A stretch of 64,000 bases of DNA from Saccoglossus kowalevskii (lineage: Eukaryota; Hemichordata; Enteropneusta; Harrimaniidae): assembly GCF_000003605.2 (NCBI RefSeq), contig NW_003151753.1, forward strand, positions 648,231-712,230. Reading direction: 5' to 3'. Within the stretch, counting starts at the first letter, position 1. The number at the start of each line of letters is the position of its first letter. The notes below the pieces were generated by a model. It was not told where the DNA came from and made no database searches. It worked only from the letters and a program-made list of their open reading frames with translations. A program made the position numbers and the translations under genes. This document shows positions 62,401 through 64,000 of this stretch, one piece after another.

Positions 62401-64000
62401 CTGCCAATTATGCAACTGTAAATACAATGAAGGACTGAAAGAATACTACGTCGAGTGTGAATCCGGATGTCGCTTACAAGAAAGTGACTGTGAAGTGAGT
62501 GAAATATTATCCGAGAGTGTTCATAAATATAATCTTGCTTATTGAAACATAAACATGAAGACATTATACAAAAGTAGAAAGTCGAAGTTTCATGATTGTT
62601 ATATTAGATTACCTGGACTTTGTGAATTTTAATCAGTGGCGGTGGCACAGGGGGGGGGGGGGCAAAACATGTTGGGTGGGGAGTCATCTCTAAAATCAAG
62701 CTGAAATCCTTTGTGTCAGCAAAATTTGCCCCTAAAAATGCTGGTAATAGCGTTTCAGAGGGTCTGGATCTTCAACATTTTTAAGAGGGAGCATGCCCCA
62801 GACTCCCCTGGTAAGGGATGGTGAGCAGATCTATCCCGTCCATACACAATTTCGTGTCGCCATCTTTGTTACGTATATAAGAGCATTTGCTTATTTCGGC
62901 TCATTCAATATTCAAACGCGGGATTGTCGTTTATACAATTAAGAAACAACAACCAAATTGAGTATTTTCCAACTACTTGTTTTTACGTATCATTGTAATA
63001 AATAACGCAATAACAGTTGTTTTATAAGATGTAATACAATTTGATATTTTCGCTATTCGGCGTTGAGGTTGTTTCAGTGTTTTTGATTAAAGAAGACAAT
63101 TTGTTTTTGTTGAAGGTGGGATATATGCTACTCGCCCCGCAGAATGGATGTTGTCAGTGCGTACCTATCACAACTACGACCATATCAACGGAAAAAGTTA
63201 CAAGTGAGTGTATGAATATGTGTTGTTTTTGCCACAAAATGAGTCAATACGCAATCTTACCGACTCGAAGAAAAAAGCAGTTGTGAAAATTTTTACTGAC
63301 AAAAGCATATTTCGCACGAAAGAATATATATCGGCCTATTGAATTATCACAATGTAGAATGCGTAGCCTTGTACACAAGTAACCGTCATGGATAGAAAAA
63401 AAGATAACCAATGTAATGTTCTGCCGAGTAAGCTCATTGTTACCAAGTAAGAAATACGGTTACCAGAAACAAAATGTAAAATAACGTGTTGACAATAACT
63501 TCACTGGTTTTTAATTTGTTATGTAACTCACTGCTTCTGATACATCATATATTAACTTCTGAATCTCAGAATATTACAATTTTTCTATTTATACAGTGCC
63601 AACATCATCAGAAACTAAAACTACCACAGAAGTTAGTACAACTGGAATTGAGACAACTTACTCTACGAAAATTGAAAGTACTAAAACGATGCCAGTATCA
63701 TCTTCGCGCCCAACGGCGAGTGCAACACCACAACATTCAACTACCTTCCCGTCAAATGCTACCATTTCTTCTACTGCATCTACTATTTTACCAACAACCA
63801 GAACAGTATCTCCTACAGTAACCCCATCGATACCATCAACCACTACAAAACGATTAACTACTTCGTTTCCAGTGTCATCGACCATAACTAAACCTTATAC
63901 AATTTCGTCAAAACCTCCAACTTTTACAAGACCATTAACAACCACAGCACCAATATCATCAACTGTTATTACACCTAGCCAATCTTTCACATCCACCCCA
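23698..64000 (+). CDS. Giant secreted EMI/EGF/VWD/VWC/FA58C mosaic mucin (74 exons seen, 3' end outside window)
   Basis: Seventy-four exons were traced by reading frame, splice sites and Cys patterns. Together they give 10,947 nt, an exact multiple of three (3,649 codons), and every junction keeps phase with GT..AG borders. Order: signal peptide, EMI-like, five EGF, VWD1-C8-TIL, VWD2-C8-TIL, TIL'-VWD3-C8-TIL, LDLa, repeated TIL and VWC cassettes with two more LDLa and three FA58C, then a Pro-Thr-Ser domain still open at the window edge. The three VWD assemblies recall the N-terminal D1-D2-D'D3 of von Willebrand factor and gel-forming mucins. EMI, LDLa and FA58C recall SCO-spondin, and FA58C also occurs in insect hemolectin/hemocytin. 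No thrombospondin type 1 repeat is seen, which argues against a plain SCO-spondin ortholog. The product should be a large exported glycoprotein. An exon could hide in the gap at 24479-25232. Confidence 0.93.
23766..24478 (+). repeat. 43-bp minisatellite repeating the exon 1 end and its splice donor
   Basis: The unit starts GTATGCCCAGAGTGGCGG, continues with the donor GTAAGTG, and ends in about 18 bp of intron. It is present about 16.6 times, nearly identical throughout. The only variants I see are C-to-T changes in two neighbouring copies near 24243 and 24286. The first copy is the real exon-intron border, so each unit carries an identical 5' splice site. The array runs into the assembly gap, so its true length is unknown. 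Using any donor after the first would bring the in-frame TAA of GTAAGT into the mRNA right after the signal peptide. Confidence 0.95.
24479..25232. other. Assembly gap (754 N)
   Basis: A run of 754 N starts inside the minisatellite. The odd length suggests an estimated rather than arbitrary gap size. The right flank does not continue the 43-bp unit, so the array ends somewhere inside the gap. Confidence 1.
25307..27439 (+). CDS. Exons 2-3: EMI-like domain
   Basis: Exon 2 (25307-25420) and exon 3 (27342-27439) join in phase 2. Together they read from [14 protein letters not shown] through EYCVFNVTVTNTVP to [11 protein letters not shown]. The closing Cys-Cys-x-Gly-Trp is the hallmark end of EMI domains, the Cys-rich modules near the N-terminus of emilins, multimerins and SCO-spondin that mediate protein contacts. 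The exon 2 acceptor is the weakest call in the gene: the AG at 25305-25306 fits phase, but its pyrimidine tract is poor, and a stop lies just upstream in frame. An extra phase 2-2 exon inside the gap is possible. The 1.9-kb intron between the exons holds an open run at 26446-26706 that I do not accept as an exon. Confidence 0.7.
26160..26244 (-). mobile_element. hAT-like transposon end fragment
   Basis: On the minus strand from 26244 the sequence begins CAGTGGCGGCGGCACCGGGG, then shows a run of C/G and AT-rich DNA. The same terminal pattern (CAGTGGCGG, then Y, then GGCAC) opens the element at 62634. CAGTG starts are typical of hAT inverted repeats. I do not find the opposite end, so this is a fragment or an end with a decayed partner. 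Confidence 0.5.
27820..30671 (+). CDS. Exons 4-9: five EGF-like domains plus a short linker
   Basis: Exons 27820-27915, 28562-28654, 28880-28972, 29676-29777 and 30376-30471 each encode one EGF-like module with six Cys in the pattern C-x3-C-x(4-6)-C-x5-C-x-C-x8-C, for example [15 protein letters not shown]. All are phase 1-1, the classic shuffling class. I see no calcium-binding Asp-x-Asp/Glu start or hydroxylation consensus, so they resemble the short EGF modules of tenascin-type proteins. Exon 9 (30636-30671) adds only a 12-residue linker ([11 protein letters not shown]). EGF modules between EMI and the first VWD are not part of vertebrate SCO-spondin or VWF as I know them. Confidence 0.9.
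28001..28346. mobile_element. MITE with about 43-bp inverted ends and TTA target duplication (PIF/Harbinger-like)
   Basis: 28001-28043 (beginning CTATATGGGGGTAGCCATCT) is the inverted partner of 28301-28346, with a small gap and a few mismatches. Both ends are flanked by TTA. A 3-bp TTA/TAA duplication is the mark of PIF/Harbinger elements. The 346-bp body has no coding capacity, so it is non-autonomous. It lies in the intron between the first and second EGF exons and does not touch splice sites. Confidence 0.65.
30940..33539 (+). CDS. Exons 10-14: VWD1, C8 and TIL1
   Basis: Exons are 30940-31150, 31309-31445, 31891-32373, 32916-33041 and 33431-33539. VWD1 opens with [20 protein letters not shown] and a Tyr-Val-Met-Ala-Ser-Asp-Cys strand. 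It contains the calcium-site and disulphide motif [16 protein letters not shown]. The C8 domain follows in the same exon ([18 protein letters not shown] to WRSDKFC), then a TIL domain ([19 protein letters not shown] to CPC). In VWF and mucins this unit folds as one D assembly, and its CGLC dithiol helps disulphide-linked multimerisation in the Golgi. VWD1 lacks the GDPH motif found in VWD2 and VWD3. Confidence 0.93.
33897..36120 (+). CDS. Exons 15-18: VWD2 lacking CGLC, with C8 and TIL2
   Basis: Exons are 33897-34157, 34779-34971, 35274-35679 and 35862-36120. Exon 15 starts with the small Cys motif that closes TIL1 ([17 protein letters not shown]), then [19 protein letters not shown] opens VWD2. 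At the exon 16/17 join, where VWD1 and VWD3 read CGLCG, this domain reads [18 protein letters not shown], so both Cys are replaced (Ile and Tyr) while the surrounding motif is intact. The C8 ([20 protein letters not shown] onward) and TIL2 ([19 protein letters not shown]) keep their Cys. GDPH at the start of a VWD is the known acid-labile Asp-Pro cleavage site in some mucins. Confidence 0.92.
34172..34258. repeat. Degenerate (ACACA/ACGCA) pentamer-like repeat
   Basis: A stretch of imperfect CAACA/CACTACG units begins about 15 nt after the exon 15 donor. It is simple-sequence DNA with no evident function. Confidence 0.75.
36282..37710 (+). CDS. Exons 19-21: TIL' and E-type segments before VWD3
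   Basis: Exons are 36282-36328, 36614-36845 and 37658-37710. Exon 19 is a 16-residue Cys motif ([15 protein letters not shown]). Exon 20 is a TIL domain ([19 protein letters not shown] to [14 protein letters not shown]). Exon 21 ([19 protein letters not shown]) is the E-type beta segment that follows a TIL in D assemblies. The arrangement TIL'-E' immediately before the third VWD matches the D'D3 region of VWF. Intron 20, between exons 20 and 21, is almost wholly a 21-bp minisatellite. Confidence 0.9.
36968..37610 (+). repeat. 21-bp intronic minisatellite, about 30 copies
   Basis: The unit is close to CACGATATGCTATATGTATC plus T. Copies differ mainly at ATATGYTAKAT, with more degenerate copies at the edges. 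It fills most of intron 20 (36846-37657). Because 21 is a multiple of three and the unit lacks stops in one frame, long runs read Met-Leu-Tyr-Val-Ser-His-Asp repeatedly. I treat this as chance openness: retention of this intron would meet TAA at the donor itself. Confidence 0.95.
37852..42230 (+). CDS. Exons 22-27: VWD3, C8, TIL and E segment
   Basis: Exons are 37852-37917, 38911-39168, 40498-40802, 41190-41346, 41705-41945 and 42172-42230. VWD3 opens with [20 protein letters not shown], has [20 protein letters not shown], and keeps [17 protein letters not shown]8 is split by an intron (exons 24 and 25, [18 protein letters not shown] to WRATGVCG). TIL ([20 protein letters not shown]) and an E segment ([16 protein letters not shown]) close the assembly. 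The order and Cys positions parallel VWF D3, the part that forms intermolecular disulphides. Intron 23 (39169-40497) holds an inverted repeat and a hAT MITE. Confidence 0.93.
39590..39960. other. Unclassified GC- and purine-rich intron segment
   Basis: This part of intron 23 is richer in G and GAGA-type runs than the rest of the intron and looks like dispersed-repeat DNA. It directly precedes the inverted repeat at 39961-40124 and may belong to the same element. I could not assign a family. Confidence 0.35.
39961..40124. repeat. Long inverted repeat (arms about 40 bp), probable MITE-like element
   Basis: 39961-40000 (with TTTAAAGGGAGAGGGTCGTC) is the reverse complement of 40082-40124, with a handful of differences. 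Both arms contain GTCGTCACCTGCGCA. The 80-bp centre is unique. I could not identify a target-site duplication. It sits in the intron before exon 24. Confidence 0.6.
40314..40474. mobile_element. hAT-family MITE with 8-bp target duplication TATCTCAA
   Basis: The 161-bp insertion starts CAGTGGCAGATCCAG and ends with its inverted partner CTGGATCCGCCACTG. It is bounded by direct copies of TATCTCAA (40306-40313 and 40475-40482). An 8-bp duplication and CAGTG ends are the hAT signature. The interior has two G-runs and no ORF of note. Its right end stops only 23 nt upstream of exon 24. Confidence 0.88.
42412..42724 (+). CDS. Exons 28-29: LDLa module 1 and Thr/Pro linker
   Basis: Exon 28 (42412-42543) encodes [14 protein letters not shown] to [14 protein letters not shown]. 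It has six Cys and the acidic Asp-x-x-Asp-x-x-Asp-Glu calcium cage of LDL-receptor class A repeats, with Ala in place of the usual Ser in Ser-Asp-Glu. It runs into CTTPATT. Exon 29 (42701-42724) adds eight residues, TQPIPTTP. LDLa repeats fold around calcium and bind basic ligands. Confidence 0.85.
42864..44290 (+). CDS. Exons 30-34: TIL and VWC cassettes
   Basis: Exon 30 (42864-43060) is a TIL ([18 protein letters not shown] to [12 protein letters not shown]). Exons 31 (43178-43279) and the start of 32 (43383-43697) form a VWC module: the first half ends CEPLNCPS and the second has KCCMECV. Exon 32 then fuses a linker ([11 protein letters not shown]) to another TIL-like run ([18 protein letters not shown]). 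Exons 33 (43958-44053) and 34 (44242-44290) make a second VWC ([12 protein letters not shown] to GCCYCES). Exon 32 carries the VWC end, linker and TIL that are on separate exons elsewhere in the gene, so an intron has been lost there. VWC modules commonly bind BMP-type ligands or mediate dimerisation. Confidence 0.9.
44840..45160. repeat. Divergent tandem repeat of roughly 110 bp
   Basis: Three degraded copies share a core like TTGATCG, then GCAT, then GAGAAACAAAT, then an AAGATGG-CGGCCAA tail. They begin near 44860, 44995 and 45080. They lie in the 1.1-kb intron before LDLa module 2. The divergence suggests an old satellite-like or transposon-internal repeat. Confidence 0.5.
45425..46927 (+). 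CDS. Exons 35-38: LDLa module 2, VWC and linker
   Basis: Exon 35 (45425-45603) has a linker ([10 protein letters not shown]), then a strong LDLa: [16 protein letters not shown] followed by [11 protein letters not shown]. It ends in [11 protein letters not shown], the start of a VWC-like segment. Exons 36 (46343-46441) and 37 (46718-46778) form a VWC ([17 protein letters not shown], then QCCECVPQ). Exon 38 (46898-46927) adds [10 protein letters not shown]. LDLa 2 keeps all six Cys and the full Ser-Asp-Glu calcium motif. Confidence 0.9.
47106..47309 (+). CDS. Exon 39: TIL-like Cys-rich module with Ser/Thr tail
   Basis: It encodes [20 protein letters not shown], then [15 protein letters not shown], and a tail ([16 protein letters not shown]). 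The Cys pairs CxC and NCICP match the second half of TIL domains, but the first half is shorter than usual. The exon is phase 1-1 and directly precedes the first FA58C domain. Confidence 0.82.
47455..48198 (+). CDS. Exons 40-41: FA58C (discoidin) domain 1
   Basis: Exons 47455-47777 and 48051-48198. The domain opens [10 protein letters not shown], has [43 protein letters not shown]-type and [13 protein letters not shown] strands, and closes FIRIKPRLF to IRMEVIGC. This is the full factor V/VIII C (discoidin) pattern, with the two bounding Cys. The internal intron is phase 0, just before Glu-Phe-Glu-Gly. Such domains bind membranes, glycans or collagen. It is the most canonical of the three copies together with the third. 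Confidence 0.92.
48288..49975 (+). CDS. Exons 42-44: three TIL-like Cys-rich modules
   Basis: Exons 48288-48497, 48746-48907 and 49796-49975 are all phase 1-1, each encoding one 50-60 residue module. Examples are [17 protein letters not shown] to [30 protein letters not shown] to [11 protein letters not shown], and [17 protein letters not shown] to [11 protein letters not shown]. They share CxxxCxC at the front and CxC near the middle. Exon 42 ends in a Thr/Pro linker ([14 protein letters not shown]). They resemble TIL domains with a shuffled first half. Their shared phase suggests tandem duplication. Confidence 0.85.
49040..49510 (-). mobile_element. tRNA-derived SINE-like element
   Basis: On the minus strand the element starts near 49505 with GGTAGCATATTGGTTG (an A-box match). 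About 40 nt later comes AGTTCAAATCC, a B-box match, so the head resembles a tRNA. A roughly 350-bp unique body follows toward 49040. It lies in the intron between exons 43 and 44. No poly-A or target duplication was confirmed. Confidence 0.5.
50224..50929 (+). CDS. Exons 45-46: divergent FA58C domain 2
   Basis: Exons 50224-50528 and 50776-50929. The strands [20 protein letters not shown] and [14 protein letters not shown] match the middle of a discoidin domain. The second exon opens EFDGPSDGN and closes [21 protein letters not shown]. The intron sits at the same place and phase as in copies 1 and 3. The start ([18 protein letters not shown]) lacks the Leu-Gly-Met and Ile-x-Ala-Ser motifs, so the loops that usually carry ligand contacts have changed. 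Confidence 0.85.
51034..52455 (+). CDS. Exons 47-51: linkers and a VWC module
   Basis: Exons 51034-51081 ([16 protein letters not shown]), 51298-51323 (VSTSTPECT), 51512-51607 ([18 protein letters not shown] to TCQE), 52249-52300 ([17 protein letters not shown]) and 52420-52455 ([12 protein letters not shown]). The middle two exons form one VWC with phases 0-0 and 0-1. The Thr/Pro linkers on both sides look like O-glycosylation segments. Exon 48 is only 26 nt, the second smallest in the gene, and takes the place of the TIL exon that normally precedes a VWC pair. Confidence 0.87.
52964..54030 (+). CDS. Exons 52-55: TIL-like, VWC and linker
   Basis: Exon 52 (52964-53145) is a TIL-like module ([20 protein letters not shown] to [27 protein letters not shown]). 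Exons 53 (53287-53397) and 54 (53781-53826) make a VWC ([13 protein letters not shown] to GECCAVCP). Exon 55 (53980-54030) is the linker [18 protein letters not shown] (TA)n microsatellite starts 20 nt after the exon 53 donor. Confidence 0.88.
53418..53472. repeat. (TA)n microsatellite
   Basis: About 27 TA units lie in the intron, starting 20 nt after the exon 53 splice donor. They are uninterrupted except at the right edge. Confidence 0.95.
54116..55443 (+). CDS. Exons 56-58: FA58C domain 3 and linker
   Basis: Exons 54116-54459 and 55095-55242 encode [20 protein letters not shown], a Phe-Asn-Gln-Gln-Ser-Trp-Ser-Pro turn, [35 protein letters not shown] and, after the shared phase-0 intron, [11 protein letters not shown] through [21 protein letters not shown]. 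It is a full discoidin domain with both bounding Cys. Exon 58 (55390-55443) is the linker [18 protein letters not shown]. Confidence 0.92.
55939..56656 (+). CDS. Exons 59-61: TIL-VWC cassette
   Basis: Exon 59 (55939-56159) is a TIL module ([18 protein letters not shown] to [28 protein letters not shown]). Exons 60 (56376-56474) and 61 (56572-56656) form a VWC ([15 protein letters not shown] to ILCEP, then [16 protein letters not shown]). The VWC end continues into the linker [12 protein letters not shown] without an intron. Phases run 1-0, 0-0 and 0-1, the standard cassette of this gene. Confidence 0.9.
56812..57679 (+). CDS. Exons 62-64: TIL-VWC cassette
   Basis: Exon 62 (56812-56984) is a short TIL ([18 protein letters not shown] to [26 protein letters not shown]). 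Exons 63 (57094-57195) and 64 (57625-57679) form the VWC ([16 protein letters not shown] to ITCE, then [10 protein letters not shown]). The cassette repeats the phase pattern 1-0, 0-0, 0-1 of the preceding one and is probably a duplicate of it. Confidence 0.9.
57931..58016. repeat. Intronic hairpin, arms about 29 bp
   Basis: AGGTTATTACGAGAATAC at 57931-57948 is the exact reverse complement of 57999-58016. After a small bulge, GTATGCAC (57955-57962) pairs with 57988-57995. The loop is about 25 nt. It is in the intron before exon 65. It could be a fold-back transposon relic or a structured RNA. Confidence 0.75.
58101..59236 (+). CDS. Exons 65-67: linker, VWC and LDLa module 3
   Basis: Exon 65 (58101-58219) is a long Thr/Pro/Ser linker ([20 protein letters not shown]) leading into [17 protein letters not shown]. 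Exon 66 (58548-58658) is the first half of a VWC ([16 protein letters not shown] to DVCPK). Exon 67 (59056-59236) closes the VWC ([11 protein letters not shown]) and fuses directly to an LDLa: [20 protein letters not shown], then [17 protein letters not shown]. All six LDLa Cys and the calcium-cage acids are present. Exon 65 replaces the usual TIL exon by a linker plus three Cys. Confidence 0.88.
59691..60935 (+). CDS. Exons 68-70: linker, TIL-like and partial VWC
   Basis: Exon 68 (59691-59729) is the linker [13 protein letters not shown]. Exon 69 (59921-60111) is a TIL-like module ([18 protein letters not shown] to [29 protein letters not shown]). Exon 70 (60794-60935) is [20 protein letters not shown] to [11 protein letters not shown]. 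This resembles only the front of a VWC with no Cys-Cys end, and the Thr-rich linker follows directly. The second VWC half exon appears to have been lost here. Confidence 0.83.
61939..63203 (+). CDS. Exons 71-73: TIL-like and VWC cassette
   Basis: Exon 71 (61939-62165) encodes [20 protein letters not shown] to [18 protein letters not shown] and [15 protein letters not shown], a TIL-like module with a spread-out front. Exons 72 (62366-62494) and 73 (63116-63203) form a VWC ([18 protein letters not shown] to DCE, then [13 protein letters not shown]), ending in [13 protein letters not shown]. The exon 73 acceptor (TTGTTGAAG) is weaker than average but fits phase. Phases are 1-0, 0-0 and 0-1. Confidence 0.85.
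62634..62830 (+). mobile_element. hAT-like transposon end fragment
   Basis: It begins CAGTGGCGGTGGCACAGGGG, the same end as the minus-strand fragment ending at 26244, followed by a G-run and a GGGAGCATGCCCCAGACTCC-type stretch near 62790. The far end was not found. It lies in the intron between exons 72 and 73. Confidence 0.5.
63597..64000 (+). CDS. Exon 74 (partial): Pro-Thr-Ser mucin domain
   Basis: From 63597 to the window edge the frame stays open for 134 codons with no Cys. It is dominated by Thr, Ser and Pro, for example [36 protein letters not shown] and [14 protein letters not shown] loose period of about 15-17 residues (Lys/Arg-x-Leu/Tyr-Thr then Ser-Ser) hints at decayed tandem repeats. 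Such domains carry dense O-glycans and define mucins. The exon continues beyond the window, so the length and any C-terminal modules are unknown. Confidence 0.92.

Overview
This is a window of animal nuclear DNA. It has AT-rich spacers, many introns with GT..AG borders, a tRNA gene with an intron, many microsatellites and several DNA-transposon relics. The main gene is a secreted extracellular mosaic of EMI, EGF, von Willebrand factor D (VWD), C8, TIL, VWC, LDLa, discoidin (FA58C) and Thr/Pro-rich mucin segments. That mix is typical of SCO-spondin, hemolectin and gel-forming-mucin relatives in marine invertebrates and basal deuterostomes. I cannot name the species; an ambulacrarian, cephalochordate or lophotrochozoan would all fit.

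Layout. 1-4.3 kb is AT-rich spacer with nothing I can call. 4480-10721 (minus strand) is a seven-coding-exon gene for a 510-residue secreted protein. Its central part resembles the legumain/C13 caspase-like fold but lacks the catalytic His and Cys. 10.7-17.6 kb is spacer. 17606-17905 (minus) is a doubtful exon next to an NRF1/YY1-like promoter patch. 18153-18275 is tRNA-Leu(CAA) with a 39-nt intron. 18.3-23.5 kb is spacer with a large tetranucleotide microsatellite.

23698-64000 (plus) is the mosaic gene, which continues past the window. I traced 74 coding exons totalling 10,947 nt. Every junction keeps phase, giving at least 3,649 residues. Order: signal peptide, EMI-like, five EGF, three VWD-C8-TIL units, LDLa, then repeated TIL-VWC cassettes interleaved with three FA58C domains and two more LDLa, joined by short Thr/Pro linkers, and ending in an open-ended Pro-Thr-Ser mucin domain. 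Its first intron opens with a 43-bp tandem array that repeats the end of exon 1 together with its splice donor. The array runs into a 754-bp assembly gap.

The mosaic gene and the minus-strand gene both encode exported proteins. The mosaic protein looks like a large disulphide-rich secreted or matrix mucin. Nothing in the sequence shows that the two genes act together.
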